Of a stretch of DNA of 64,000 bases, positions 9,312 through 16,818 are shown one piece after another. The notes under the pieces were generated by a model. That model had not been told where the DNA came from and searched no databases. It saw only the letters and a list, made by a program, of their open reading frames with translations. Position numbers and translations under genes: made by a program. Within the stretch, counting starts at the first letter, position 1, and each line of letters starts with the position of its first letter. The DNA is taken from assembly GCA_963790325.1 (NCBI GenBank), contig CAWBNY010000003.1:1364001-1428000 (forward strand). The letters run 5' to 3'. This stretch comes from JAXDMK01 sp963790325 (lineage in GTDB: Bacteria; Actinomycetota; Acidimicrobiia; Acidimicrobiales; AC-14).

Positions 9312-10265
9312 GTGCGGTTTCGGGTGGGGCTCGTCGTGGCCACGGTGGTCGTGTCCGGGTTGGCCGGCGCCGGGGGGCTGGCGCTGGCCGTCGGTGCCGT
9401 GCGGGCGACCTACACCGTCGCCGCCGGCGACACCCTGAGCGAGATCGCGGCCCGGCTCCACCTCTCGGTCGACGACCTGGCCGCGGCCAACGGGATCTCC
9501 GACCCCGACCACATCGTCGCCGGCCAGGTGCTCGTCCTGCCCGGTGACCCCGACCAACCCTCTCCGGTCGACGCCGCCGGCTACGTGGTTCGGTCGGGCG
9601 ACACCCTGAGCGAGATCGCGGCGCGGCTGGGAGTTCCCGCCGACCGGCTGGCCGACGCCAACGGGATCGACGACCCCGACTTCCTGCCGGAGGGCACGGT
9701 CCTCGTCCTGCCCGCCACCGGGGGCGGGGCGCCCGCCGGCTACGTGGTGCGGGAGGGCGACACCCTCACCGCCGTCGCCGACCGCCTGGGCACCACCGTC
9801 GACGAGCTGGTGGCCGCCAACGCCCTCGACGACCCCGACTTCCTCCCCGTGGGCACCGTCCTCACCGCTCCCGGCACGTGGCGGTGCCCGGTCGACGGGC
9901 GAGTGTGGTTCGCCAACGACTTCGGCGCCTCCCGGGGGGACTTCAGCCACGAGGGGATCGACGTCTTCGCCGACCGGGGCACTCCCGTCGTGGCACCCGT
10001 GTCGGGCGTGGTCGGGCGCCATCCCAACCCCAGCGGCGGCCAGGCCTTCGCCCTCACCGGCGACGACGGCATCTGGTACTACGGCGCCCACCTGGACGCC
10101 TACGGGGCCGAGGGCCGGGTGACCGCCGGCACCGTCGTGGGCTACGTGGGCACGTCGGGTGACGCCAACGGAACGCCTCCCCACCTGCACTTCGAGACCC
10201 ATCCCGTCGGGAGCGGACCGGTCAACCCCTATCCCGCCCTGGTCGGCGCCTGCCCCCGACCCTGA
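9312..10265 (+). CDS. Triple-LysM M23-family peptidase
   Basis: Exported cell-wall hydrolase or regulator (317 aa). A signal or anchor helix spans residues 5-30. Three LysM peptidoglycan-binding repeats follow, about residues 34-78, 90-134 and 144-187, each with a GDTL motif. The C-terminal M23 (lysostaphin-type) domain has its metal ligands intact: H213 and D217 in SHEGIDVF and H293 in PHLHFE, with H291 next to it. Such enzymes cut peptide cross-links in peptidoglycan. The start is GTG 9312 with AGGAG (9299-9303) 8 bases upstream. It ends before a strong hairpin at 10333. Confidence 0.93.
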   Translation: MRFRVGLVVATVVVSGLAGAGGLALAVGAVRATYTVAAGDTLSEIAARLHLSVDDLAAANGISDPDHIVAGQVLVLPGDPDQPSPVDAAGYVVRSGDTLSEIAARLGVPADRLADANGIDDPDFLPEGTVLVLPATGGGAPAGYVVREGDTLTAVADRLGTTVDELVAANALDDPDFLPVGTVLTAPGTWRCPVDGRVWFANDFGASRGDFSHEGIDVFADRGTPVVAPVSGVVGRHPNPSGGQAFALTGDDGIWYYGAHLDAYGAEGRVTAGTVVGYVGTSGDANGTPPHLHFETHPVGSGPVNPYPALVGACPRP

Positions 10266-10286
10266 TGTTTCACCACTCGGCGGTCG

Positions 10287-10300
10287 GGGTACCGGTACCC
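10287..10300. other. 14-bp perfect palindrome in a convergent gap
   Basis: GGGTACCGGTACCC is a perfect 14-bp inverted repeat with no spacer, about 20 bp after the LysM-M23 stop codon. A smaller CACCG/CGGTG inverted repeat follows it. It could be a protein-binding site or chance in GC-rich DNA. Confidence 0.35.
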
Positions 10301-10332
10301 GTGCACCGTCATGCGGTGTGAACCCCCCTCCC

Positions 10333-10367
10333 GGGAAGGGGCTTCGGACCAATCGGAGCCCCTTCCC
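10333..10367. terminator. Probable bidirectional terminator hairpin
   Basis: An 11-bp perfect stem (GGGAAGGGGCT at 10333-10343 with AGCCCCTTCCC at 10357-10367) and a 13-base loop lie between the convergent LysM-M23 gene and the HAD phosphatase gene. There is no U tract, as is common in high-GC actinobacteria. Termination is inferred from position. Confidence 0.6.
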
Positions 10368-10387
10368 GCCCCCTTCTGCCGTGGGTT

Positions 10388-11134
10388 CTAGGGCCGGGCC
10401 AGGCGGCGCAGGGTCTCGACATCGAGGACTCCGGTGCATCCCGAGCCCCGGCGGTCGACGACCACCCGGGCCGGCCGGGCGGGCTCCCCGAAACCGTCGA
10501 GGACGAGGGCGGCCGCGTCGAGATCGTGGTCGGCGGTGTAGCCGTTGGTCACCACCACGCAGGCCAGGCCGGCGGCCACGGCCGCGGTCAGCCCCTCGTG
10601 GGAGTCCTCCACCGCCACCGTGTCGGCGGTGGTGGTGCCCAGGCGGTCGACGGCGACCACGAACGCCTCCGGATCGGGCTTGCGCCCGGCCACCTCGTCG
10701 CCCGTGACGACCACTTCGAACGGGGCGTCGGGCAGGAGCCGGCCGAGGAGCTGGTCGACCCACCCCCTGCTACCGGTGGTGGCGACGGCCAGCCGGATGC
10801 CGGCGCCGGCCAGCTCGGCCAGCAGCCGGGCCACGCCGGGGCGGGGCTCGAGGGCGCCCTCGCCGATCATGGCCTTGAGGACCTCGGTCTTGTGCCGGTG
10901 AAGGGCGGGCGCCAGCCGGGCCCGATCGGCCTGCGCAACCCCCTGGTCGGCCAGGTAGCCGTCGATGCGCCGTTGCCCACCGGTGACCCGCAGGAGGCGG
11001 CCGTAGAGCTCCTCGTCCCACCGGTAGGGCAGGTCGAAGTCGGCGAAGGCCCGGTTGAACGCCACCCGGTGACCGTCGCGCTCGCTGTCGACCAGCGTCC
11101 CGTCGACGTCGAACACGACGGCGGAGAGACCCAC
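10388..11134 (-). CDS. HAD-family phosphatase or phosphoglucomutase-like hydrolase
   Basis: Cytoplasmic HAD hydrolase of subfamily IA (248 aa), similar to beta-phosphoglucomutase and CbbY-type phosphatases. Motif I is VVFDVDGTLVDSE with nucleophile D9 and acid/base D11, followed by a helical cap. Motif II is AVATTGS, motif III the lysine in GRKPDPEAF, and motif IV VAVEDSHEG. All catalytic motifs are intact. It acts on a small phosphorylated sugar or similar metabolite that cannot be specified. The last 30 residues (GEPARPARVVVDRRGS onward) lie beyond the usual HAD core. The start is GTG at 11134; no ribosome site is obvious. It is a single gene, divergent from the next one. Confidence 0.88.
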   Translation of the reverse strand: MGLSAVVFDVDGTLVDSERDGHRVAFNRAFADFDLPYRWDEELYGRLLRVTGGQRRIDGYLADQGVAQADRARLAPALHRHKTEVLKAMIGEGALEPRPGVARLLAELAGAGIRLAVATTGSRGWVDQLLGRLLPDAPFEVVVTGDEVAGRKPDPEAFVVAVDRLGTTTADTVAVEDSHEGLTAAVAAGLACVVVTNGYTADHDLDAAALVLDGFGEPARPARVVVDRRGSGCTGVLDVETLRRLARP

Positions 11135-11234
11135 AGCGATGCCACACTAGGGTACCGGCGCATTCGCCACCGTCTCCCGGTGGCACGGGCCTCGTTCGAC
11201 TGCCCACCCTCGCCGTCCGAAGGAGAGCAACGCA

Positions 11235-12074
11235 ATGGGCGACCGCCCCGATCAGCCCCCCGCCGACCGACCCGGCGCCCGCCGGACCGCCTCTGCCCGG
11301 CCCCGACCGGCCACCTCACCCCGCGCCCGGGCCGCCACCGCCTCCCGCGCCAGCCGGCCCACCCCCGGCGGCAGCCGACCGGCCCCCCGGGCCCCGCAGC
11401 CAAGGAAGCCGCCGTCGCAGAACACGATGGTGGTCGTCCTGTCGGTCCTGTCGGTGATCGTGGTCAGCCTCGTGGTCTACGCCTTCGTGCTGCGGCCTTC
11501 GGCGTCGGTGGGCACCGGTGCGTCCTCCGGCGCCACGACCACCACCACGCTCGATCCGACCGCGCCCGGCACCTCCCTCCCCGACTCCGCCTTCGCCGTC
11601 TTCACCAGCCAGAAGATGGGCTTCAGCATCAAGTACCCGACCTCGTGGCCCACCGGTGAGACAGACGACGGCGAGATGGTGGTCGACGCCGGCGGCGGCG
11701 ACGCGATCAGCGTCCGCCTCCTGCAGCGCACCGCAGTTCCGACGACCCCCGAGAACCTGGCCAACATCAAGGCCGTCACGGATGGTGTCGTCGTCACCGA
11801 CAAGTCGGTGACGATCCTCAAGGTGCAGCAGATCACCGTCAACGGAATGCCGGGCTACTACTACCTCTACACGTTCACCGAGCCCGAGACGGGCACCGTG
11901 GGCGCCCACGCCCACTACTTCCTCTTCCGGGGCCGGAACATGTACACCATGATCTTCCAGGCCCTCCCGCAGGAGGGCTTCGGCCGTCTGAGCCGGGTCT
12001 TCGACCAGATGGCGGCCAGCTTCCAAACCGTCCCCGACACTTCCGCCGACACCACCCCCACCACCGCCGGCTGA
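11235..12074 (+). CDS. Membrane-anchored protein with PsbP/DUF1795-like extracellular domain
   Basis: Hypothetical protein of 279 aa. The first 62 residues are a disordered, Pro/Ala/Arg-rich cytoplasmic tail. One membrane helix follows (about 64-86, TMVVVLSVLSVIVVSLVVYAFV), then a Thr-rich linker. The exported domain begins FAVFTSQKMGFSIKYPTSWP. That start and the later KVQQITVNGMPGYYYLYTF resemble PsbP-like/DUF1795 domains, which often occur in lipoproteins and membrane-tethered proteins. A good AAGGAGAG ribosome site precedes ATG 11235. Function is unknown. A strong hairpin lies 284 bp downstream. Confidence 0.75.
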   Translation: MGDRPDQPPADRPGARRTASARPRPATSPRARAATASRASRPTPGGSRPAPRAPQPRKPPSQNTMVVVLSVLSVIVVSLVVYAFVLRPSASVGTGASSGATTTTTLDPTAPGTSLPDSAFAVFTSQKMGFSIKYPTSWPTGETDDGEMVVDAGGGDAISVRLLQRTAVPTTPENLANIKAVTDGVVVTDKSVTILKVQQITVNGMPGYYYLYTFTEPETGTVGAHAHYFLFRGRNMYTMIFQALPQEGFGRLSRVFDQMAASFQTVPDTSADTTPTTAG

Positions 12075-12357
12075 CCGCCGGCGCTCGCCGCCTCCCCGCT
12101 TTCAGGCCCCGCACCGGGGCTCGAGGCGGTCCGGCACCGGAACGTGCCGCCCGGACCGACCGCCGCTCGACCGGCATCGCGATTGCCGCCGGCCGGCCCG
12201 GAGGACCGGCACCGGGGTTTGGACCTCGGTCCGCCCGTCCGGGTCGTGAACCTGGTCGCCAGGAGGCGCTCAGGAGGCGCTTAGCGGCGCCAGAAGAGGA
12301 GCCGTCGGCGCCGACGAGGGTTCGTCCCCGCCAGCCATCGGTTGGACCCGCGCGGAG

Positions 12358-12384
12358 GTGGGAGGGGGGCCACCCCCCTCCCAC
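12358..12384. terminator. Strong hairpin, 12-bp stem
   Basis: GTGGGAGGGGGG (12358-12369) pairs perfectly with CCCCCCTCCCAC (12373-12384) across a 3-base loop. It lies downstream of the plus-strand PsbP-like gene and is probably its terminator. Confidence 0.6.
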
Positions 12385-12387
12385 AAA

Positions 12388-12423
12388 GGAAGAGGGCCCG
12401 GGGTCGCCCCCGGGCCCTCTTCC
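12388..12423. terminator. Strong hairpin, 16-bp stem
   Basis: A perfect 16-bp stem (12388-12403 with 12408-12423, starting GGAAGAGGGCCC) has a TCGC tetraloop. It sits 21 bp beyond the stop of the minus-strand gene at 12445 and only 3 bp from the neighbouring hairpin. It is probably the terminator of the leftward three-gene operon. Confidence 0.65.
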
Positions 12424-12444
12424 ACAGCTTGGAGCTTGCCTGGA

Positions 12445-13074
12445 CTAGGTGTTGCAGCCCTGGGTGGCAAGCAGGATGGCACTGCAGTTGATGGCGTTGG
12501 CTGCGCCGTGGATCGTCCCCGGGATGTGCCCACCCGGGCCGGCGGGACCGGCCAGAGCGATGACACGGGCGAGGTCGCCCTGGATGCCGCCAACCGGGCC
12601 GAATGCTTCCTGAGCCCGGATGTTGATGGCTTCGACGCCACCCCCGGCCTTGCCACCGGCACCGCGAATCGAGTTCACGACGGGCAGCAGGGCGCTGGCG
12701 GTGGAGTTGATGGAGTTCACGGTGCCGTTGATCGACTCGGCGTTGGACAGGATGTCGGTGACCGTGTTGTCGACGTTCTTCACCGTGTCGAGGATCGTCT
12801 GGGCCTGACCCGAAAGCGGGGCCGCGGCCTTGAGGATGTCCTCGGCCTTCTGGGCGACGTCGTTGAGCTTCTCGGTCTCGTCCAGCTGGGAGACGTTGGA
12901 GCCCGGTCCGACATCGGTGGTGATCTTCTCCACCCGGTCGTCGATCTGCTTCGCCGCCAGGGTGACCCTGGACAGCTGGATCACGGCGAACAAGGCGAAG
13001 GCGATCGTGAGGGCCAGGTTGAGGCCGACGATGCCGCGCTGCCCTCTCAGGCGGCGGTCGCCCGTGAGGCTCAT
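12445..13074 (-). CDS. Membrane-anchored heptad-repeat protein (third gene of operon)
   Basis: Unrecognised protein, 209 aa. A short basic tail precedes one membrane helix (about 16-35, GLNLALTIAFALFAVIQLS). An exported helical region follows, with heptads such as TILDTVK, NVDNTVT, DILSNAE, SINGTVN and SINSTAS. A Gly/Pro/Ala-rich tail ends with two cysteines (AINCSAI and TQGCNT). The pattern resembles the two genes upstream, so the three look like diverged paralogues that may form a coiled-coil complex outside the membrane. ATG 13074 overlaps the previous stop (13071-13074). Function unknown. Confidence 0.7.
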   Translation of the reverse strand: MSLTGDRRLRGQRGIVGLNLALTIAFALFAVIQLSRVTLAAKQIDDRVEKITTDVGPGSNVSQLDETEKLNDVAQKAEDILKAAAPLSGQAQTILDTVKNVDNTVTDILSNAESINGTVNSINSTASALLPVVNSIRGAGGKAGGGVEAINIRAQEAFGPVGGIQGDLARVIALAGPAGPGGHIPGTIHGAANAINCSAILLATQGCNT

Positions 13075-13775
13075 GCGCAGCCCCCGGAGACCAGCCCGCC
13101 GACCAGCGAGGAGCAGACGCCCTGGAGGTGGGTGTTGATCGAGTCGAGGCTGCCCACGATCGCCTGTGCGTCGGCCTCGGCGGCGCTCAGGTTGCCACCG
13201 GTGGCGAACGGACCAGCCGTACCGCCGTCCCGAGCCGAACCCTGGCGGGCCGAGTTGCGACCGTTCAGACCGGCCACCCGGTGGTGGATGTTCTGGACGC
13301 CCAGCCGGTCACCCGGGTCGTTGGCGTCGATCAGGGTGTCGCTGACCGTGCCGACGGAGCCGAGGACCGTCTGGAGGACGCCGGAGGTGTCCTGCAGGGA
13401 GGAGTTGACCGAGCCGAGCTTGTCGTTGACCGAGGTCAGGACGGAGACGATCTCGGTGGCCTGGCCGGGGATCGGCTTGAGGGCGTCGTCGATGCCCTGC
13501 AGGGCGCCGTTGATGCGGTCGACCTGGTTGGGCAGGGTGGTGACGTCGGTGCCGGCACCGGCAACGGCACGGTCGGCCGTGGCCAGGTTGCCGTTGATGT
13601 TGGCCAGGGAGTTGGTGATGATCACCAGGTACACCACGACCACCAGGGTGACGACGGTGAGGAGGATGACCCACACCTTCAGCCACCGGGAGAGGAACGT
13701 GGTCTGGTCGCCACCGGCCCGAGGAGCGGGTGCGGGGGCGCTGCGCGAACGCCGCGCTGCCATGGTTGAAGTCAT
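13071..13775 (-). CDS. Membrane-anchored coiled-coil protein (second gene of operon)
   Basis: Unrecognised protein, 234 aa. A basic, Pro/Ala-rich N-terminal tail precedes a membrane helix (about 34-54, VWVILLTVVTLVVVVYLVIIT). The exported part has amphipathic repeats such as RINGALQGIDDALK and SVNDKLGSVNSSLQDTSGVL. The tail has two cysteines (GVCSSL, GGCA), like its downstream neighbour. The GNLSAAEADAQAIVGSLDSIN segment looks like another helix. It starts 15 bp after the first gene of the operon and overlaps the third. I know no family for it. Confidence 0.7.
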   Translation of the reverse strand: MTSTMAARRSRSAPAPAPRAGGDQTTFLSRWLKVWVILLTVVTLVVVVYLVIITNSLANINGNLATADRAVAGAGTDVTTLPNQVDRINGALQGIDDALKPIPGQATEIVSVLTSVNDKLGSVNSSLQDTSGVLQTVLGSVGTVSDTLIDANDPGDRLGVQNIHHRVAGLNGRNSARQGSARDGGTAGPFATGGNLSAAEADAQAIVGSLDSINTHLQGVCSSLVGGLVSGGCA

Positions 13776-13790
13776 TTGTTCGCTCCTTTC

Positions 13791-14336
13791 TTAAGAGAGA
13801 AGGCCGGAGTTGATGGCGCTGGCAAGGGCGGTGGTGCGCTCGGCACGAGCCCGGATGTCACCCGTGTCGGTCTTGATCGCGGCTGCGATCGCGAGCGTGG
13901 TGTCCAGGTTGACGTTGATCTGGGCAACACCGTCGTTGATCGAGCGGGCGGTGTTGAGGATCGTCGTCGCCGCGCCGTTGATGCCGTCGGCCGTGCCGTT
14001 GATCGTGCTGGCCGAGTCGTTGATCGAAGTAGCCAGGCCGTCGATCGACTGCGCCAGGCGGATGACCTCGTTGAGCGAGCCCTCGAGCGGCTGGGCGGTG
14101 GCGAGAATCGAACCGGCCAGGTCGTTGGTGGTGCCGAGCTTCAGCACCGCCTTCGTGCTCTCGTTGATCCCAGTCGCCGAACTGGAGATGTTGCCCGCCT
14201 TGTCATTGATGCTTTCTGCGGTCGACGCCGTCCGCTGGAGAAGAACCACTGCAATCGCCACCACCACAAGAACGATGATGAGCGAGAACGTGGCCTGTCC
14301 CCGTTCGTCGGCGGCAGACCTCCACCGCTTGGTCAT
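13791..14336 (-). CDS. Membrane-anchored protein with seven consecutive heptads (first gene of operon)
   Basis: Unrecognised protein, 181 aa. A membrane helix at about 17-34 (FSLIIVLVVVAIAVVLLQ) follows a short basic tail. The exported part is a regular heptad array: SIDGLAT, SINDSAS, TINGTAD, GINGAAT, TILNTAR, SINDGVA, QINVNLD. Ile is at the second position of each and Asn or Asp usually follows. This predicts a long parallel helix bundle. The start is ATG 14336 because an AGGGGGA ribosome site lies just upstream; the open frame extends to 14507 without support. It heads the three-gene leftward operon. Confidence 0.72.
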   Translation of the reverse strand: MTKRWRSAADERGQATFSLIIVLVVVAIAVVLLQRTASTAESINDKAGNISSSATGINESTKAVLKLGTTNDLAGSILATAQPLEGSLNEVIRLAQSIDGLATSINDSASTINGTADGINGAATTILNTARSINDGVAQINVNLDTTLAIAAAIKTDTGDIRARAERTTALASAINSGLLS

Positions 14337-14727
14337 GCTTTCCCCCTGAGTCGTTGGGCCGGGGACCAGCGGCAGGCTGCGACGAAGAGAGCTGCGGCGT
14401 GTGTCGAAAGACCCCGTACGGATACCACGGATGTGACCGGGACTGTATGGCACGGCCAGCCGCGACGCAACACCCAACTTGGCGCTCTGCGCGTTCAAAT
14501 TCGCCACGGTCAGTGATACCCAACTCGTGGCCGCCCGCCGAGGGTTCCTCCGTCGGCGAGGACGCGGTGGTGGGGAAGACGCCCCCCATTTCGGCTCCTA
14601 CTAGGTGTACAATGCACCTATCTGGACGCGACGGGACCGCACGTCGGTCGCGCCCGGCGAACGGGTGCACGCCGGCATCCGTCGCACGAGTTTTGGAGGC
14701 TTGGTTGCCCGAGATGGTCGTTGCAGG
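14337..14727. other. 391-bp divergent gap between the heptad operon and padR
   Basis: Non-coding by my reading: the frames crossing it lack conserved character and ribosome sites. It must hold the promoter of the leftward operon. On the plus side it holds an inverted repeat overlapping a TACAAT -10 at 14608-14613, leaving a leader of about 110 bases before padR. Confidence 0.55.
14602..14620. promoter_or_regulatory. Inverted repeat over the padR -10, probable operator
   Basis: TAGGTG (14602-14607) and CACCTA (14615-14620) form a 6-bp inverted repeat with a 7-base spacer. The spacer region contains the -10-like hexamer TACAAT (14608-14613). This placement suits autorepression by the PadR protein encoded downstream. 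The sequence is not the classical PadR box, so the link is inference. Confidence 0.5.
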
Positions 14728-15153
14728 ATGCGTCGTATGAAGCAGCCGACCCGGACCGCCACCGAGGAGCCCCAGGGCGGGCTCCCCCGCAACTACCTGC
14801 GGGCCAGCCTCCTGCTGCTCATCGCCGAGACGCCGGCCCACGGCTACGACCTGCTCGAGCAGATCGCCCAGCTCGGCCTGCGCAACGTCGACCCGGGCGG
14901 CCTCTACCGGGCCCTGCGGGTGATGGAGCAGGACGGCCTGGTGGCCTCCTGGTGGGAGCACTCCACCGCCGGCCCCGCCCGCCGCAGCTACCGCCTCACC
15001 GAGGAGGGCGTCGAGTGGCTGCACGCCTGGGCCGGGGCCCTGCGGGAGGGCCGGCGCTACCTCTCCGCCTACCTCAGCCGCTACGACCGCATCGTCGACG
15101 ACGACGACCAGGCCCAGCCGGTCGAGCGCGACGGCGCCGAGATCATCCCCTGA
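14728..15153 (+). CDS. PadR-family transcriptional regulator
   Basis: DNA-binding repressor-type protein of 141 aa from ATG 14728 (ATG 14737 is an alternative). The winged-helix domain is clear: NYLRASLLLLIAETPAHGYDLLEQI, then GGLYRALRVMEQDGLVASWWE and RSYRLTEEGVEWL, the standard PadR pattern. A C-terminal helix (LREGRRYLSAYLSRYDRIV) would mediate dimerisation. It sits 244 bp upstream of hypCDEF in the same direction, so it may control hydrogenase maturation, itself, or the divergent heptad operon. The inducer is unknown. Confidence 0.88.
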   Translation: MRRMKQPTRTATEEPQGGLPRNYLRASLLLLIAETPAHGYDLLEQIAQLGLRNVDPGGLYRALRVMEQDGLVASWWEHSTAGPARRSYRLTEEGVEWLHAWAGALREGRRYLSAYLSRYDRIVDDDDQAQPVERDGAEIIP

Positions 15154-15215
15154 GCACCCCGCACCGGAGCAGCGTCGGGCGCCGCTCGGCGCCTCCGGGA
15201 CGGGAGCCACTGGTG

Positions 15216-15249
15216 GTCTCGTCGGTATAGGCGAGACGTCCTTATAGGC
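15216..15249. promoter_or_regulatory. Inverted and direct repeats upstream of hypC
   Basis: GTCTCG (15216-15221) and CGAGAC (15232-15237) form an inverted repeat. The heptamer TATAGGC occurs at 15226-15232 and again at 15243-15249, 17 bp apart. They lie in the 244-bp gap before the hyp operon and may be operator or promoter elements. No standard -35/-10 pair is evident. Confidence 0.35.
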
Positions 15250-15397
15250 ACACCACGAGGACCGACGTATCCTGGTTGGGATCGTGCTGCCGGGTCGGCC
15301 CGCCCCCCCGGTCGCGTACGGAATGTCGCGTCAGGACTGACCTGGCGCGAGAATGAGACCGAGTCATCAACAGGTCGTCACAGGAGGACCGTTTCTT

Positions 15398-15676
15398 ATG
15401 TGCCTAGGCATCCCCGGCCAGTTGGTCGAGATCGTCGACCTGGCCGAGCACCGCGCCATCGTCGATGTCGACGGTGTCCGCCGCGAGATCAACATCCGGC
15501 TGGTCACCGGCGACAACGCCACCGTCGAAGTGGGCGACTGGGTCCTGATCCACGTCGGGTTCGCCATGAGCAAGATCGGTGAGCAGGAGGCGGCCGAGAC
15601 CCTCGCCTACATGCGGGGCCTGGGCGACGTCTACGAGACGGAGATGGCCGACTTCGAGAGGCAGGTGACCCTGTGA
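15398..15676 (+). CDS. hypC: Hydrogenase maturation factor HypC
   Basis: Small chaperone (92 aa) that with HypD carries the Fe(CN)2CO unit to the large subunit of [NiFe]-hydrogenase. It starts with the invariant MCLGIPGQL, whose Cys2 is essential. The OB-like core VDGVRREINIRLV and VGDWVLIHVGFAMSKI follow. The start is ATG 15398 with AGGAGG (15382-15387) 10 bases upstream; the extra upstream codons in the open frame are rejected because Cys2 must be second. The stop overlaps hypD (GTGA). Confidence 0.97.
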   Translation: MCLGIPGQLVEIVDLAEHRAIVDVDGVRREINIRLVTGDNATVEVGDWVLIHVGFAMSKIGEQEAAETLAYMRGLGDVYETEMADFERQVTL

Positions 15677-16818
15677 AGTACGTCGACGAGTTCCGTGACC
15701 CGGCTGCGGCCCGGCTGGCCATCACCAAGATCACCGAGCGGGCGGGCGAGGGCGCTCCCGGCGGCGGTCCGTTCAAGTTCATGGAGGTGTGCGGCGGCCA
15801 CACCCACACCATCTACAAGCACGGCATCGAGAACGTCCTGCCCCCCACCGTCGAGCTGGTGCACGGCCCCGGCTGCCCGGTGTGCGTCATCCCCATGGGC
15901 CGGGTCGACGACGCCGTCGCCGTGGCCAAGACGCCGAACACGATCTTCACGTCCTTCGGCGACATGATGCGGGTGCCCGGCGGCTCCGAGAACCTGCTCG
16001 AGGCCAAGGCCCAGGGGGCCGACGTCCGGATGGTCTACTCCCCCCTCGACGCCCTCAAGATCGCGGAGGCCAACCCCGACAAGGAGGTCGTCTTCTTCGC
16101 CGTCGGGTTCGAGACCACCGCCCCGTCCACCGCGGTGACGCTGCTCAAGGCCAAGGCCAAGGGCGTCAAGAACTTCTCCGTGTTCTGCAACCACGTCACG
16201 ATCGTCCCGCCCCTCAAGGCCATCCTCGAGTCGCCCGACCTGCGCCTCGACGGCTTCCTCGGCCCAGGCCACGTGTCCACCGTCATCGGCAACCGGCCCT
16301 ACCGCTTCGTGCCCGCCCAGTACGGCAAGCCCCTGGTCACCGCCGGCTTCGAGCCCCTCGACATCCTCCAGTCCATCGAGATGCTGCTCAAGCAGATCAA
16401 CGAGGGTCGCTGCGAGGTCGAGAACCAGTACACCCGGGCCGTGTCCGACGAGGGCAACCCCCGCGCCCTGGCCATCCTCCAGGAAGTGTTCGAGTTGCGG
16501 CCCCACTTCGAGTGGCGGGGCCTGGGCTTCATCTCCCAGTCGGCCCTGAAGCTCAACGCCGACTATGCCGAGTTCGACGCCGAGATGCGCTTCTCGGTGC
16601 CCGGCATCCGGGTGGCCGACCCCAAGGCGTGCCAGTGCGGCGAGGTCCTCAAGGGCGTCATCAAGCCTTGGGAGTGCAAGGTGTTCGGCACCGCCTGCAC
16701 CCCGGAGACGCCGATCGGCACGTGCATGGTGTCGTCGGAGGGTGCCTGCGCCGCCTATTACAACTACGGCCGCTTCACCAAGATCCCGGTGAAGGTCGGG
16801 GCGAACTCGCCCGCATGA
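15673..16818 (+). CDS. hypD: Hydrogenase maturation protein HypD
   Basis: Iron-sulfur protein of 381 aa that assembles the Fe(CN)2CO group with HypC. Conserved motifs are present: MEVCGGHTHT, HGPGCPVCVIP, GFETTAPSTA, FCNHVTIVPPL and GFEPLDI. The C-terminal cluster ligands lie in ACQCGEVL, CKVFGTACTPETPIGTCMVS and EGACAAYY. The start is GTG 15673, overlapping the hypC stop; the end overlaps hypE (ATGA). The tight overlaps indicate one operon. Confidence 0.97.
   Translation: MKYVDEFRDPAAARLAITKITERAGEGAPGGGPFKFMEVCGGHTHTIYKHGIENVLPPTVELVHGPGCPVCVIPMGRVDDAVAVAKTPNTIFTSFGDMMRVPGGSENLLEAKAQGADVRMVYSPLDALKIAEANPDKEVVFFAVGFETTAPSTAVTLLKAKAKGVKNFSVFCNHVTIVPPLKAILESPDLRLDGFLGPGHVSTVIGNRPYRFVPAQYGKPLVTAGFEPLDILQSIEMLLKQINEGRCEVENQYTRAVSDEGNPRALAILQEVFELRPHFEWRGLGFISQSALKLNADYAEFDAEMRFSVPGIRVADPKACQCGEVLKGVIKPWECKVFGTACTPETPIGTCMVSSEGACAAYYNYGRFTKIPVKVGANSPA

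Larger units (their letters stand above)
12075..12444. other. 370-bp convergent gap
   Basis: No reading frame with coding character. The first 280 bp are GC-rich with no clear structure. The last 90 bp hold two very strong hairpins, listed separately. Confidence 0.6.

Noticed and set aside
14337..14507. Upstream extension of the first heptad-repeat gene
   Set aside because: No ribosome site and no conserved character; ATG 14336 has AGGGGGA and starts just before the membrane helix.
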